Source of the DNA: JARIHD01 sp036392795
Lineage (GTDB): Bacteria; Patescibacteriota; Saccharimonadia; Saccharimonadales; UBA4665
Reading direction: 5' to 3'
Assembly: GCA_036392795.1 (NCBI GenBank)
Contig: DASVXH010000020.1
Coordinates: forward strand, 1-48,941
DNA: 48,941 bases
Both the position numbers and the translations under genes were made by a program. Below, one piece after another: positions 48,913 through 48,941 of the stretch (its first letter is position 1; the number at the start of each line of letters is the position of its first letter). The notes under the pieces are model-generated. The model saw only the letters and a program-made list of their open reading frames with translations, was not told the DNA's origin and searched no databases.

Positions 48913-48941
48913 CCTATGAGATTACTAGCATCCATTCGTCC

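Overview
The window looks like chromosomal DNA of a small-genome bacterium of the Candidate Phyla Radiation, most likely Saccharibacteria (TM7) or a relative. This is inferred from gene content and style: compact housekeeping genes, a membrane-anchored Rpf-like lytic enzyme, many small membrane proteins, several families of unknown function, a CPR-like ArgRS, and TGA used as a normal stop (for example at the end of rsmA). No 16S rRNA gene is present to prove it.

Layout. 1-4.8 kb: lower-glycolysis genes pyk, pgk and tpiA, then a disordered membrane-tethered protein. 4.8-6.7 kb: an HTH-methyltransferase facing a divergent promoter region, and a small unknown gene. 6.8-13.1 kb: a PcrA-type helicase, an Rpf-like cell-wall enzyme, RsmA, and a MarR-MFS efflux operon. 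13.1-13.6 kb: tmRNA (tag ANLFAPTKSEVALAA). 13.7-22.1 kb: tandem TraB/Tiki-like genes, a flavodoxin-fold protein, GH37 trehalase, a spherulin-4 domain protein, a slipin, and a nucleotidyltransferase on the minus strand. 22.1-24.4 kb: tRNA-Phe followed by two gene cassettes with repeated heads and tails, ending in a broken tspO. 24.4-31.9 kb: an SDR, three PPOX flavoproteins, a large metzincin-FN3 protein and small membrane proteins, one of them overlapped by an orphan FtsH N-terminal domain. 32-39.2 kb: unknown genes around a divergent sigma-70 factor, a methyltransferase-like gene, two paralogous HTH-like proteins and a sortase remnant. 39.3-48.9 kb: tRNA-Gly followed by about 9 kb flanked by direct repeats that start at the tRNA 3' end.

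Three themes tie the window together. First, two tRNA genes (Phe, Gly) act as docks for modular accessory DNA. Module boundaries end in CACCA, like the tRNA 3' end, and most are followed by a terminator hairpin; no integrase gene is visible. Second, the second module of the tRNA-Gly island reads like a small biosynthetic operon: a HIT/GalT-like enzyme, a clavaminate-synthase-like Fe/2OG oxygenase, a nucleotidyltransferase fused to a PLP decarboxylase, and an arginyl-tRNA synthetase. I suggest, as inference, a nucleotide-linked amino-acid product with ArgRS as target or self-resistance. Third, many genes appear leaderless: an often extended -10 box lies 5-9 nt before the start codon with no Shine-Dalgarno site. 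Other genes (pgk, the MarR-MFS pair, slipin) have ordinary SD sites.
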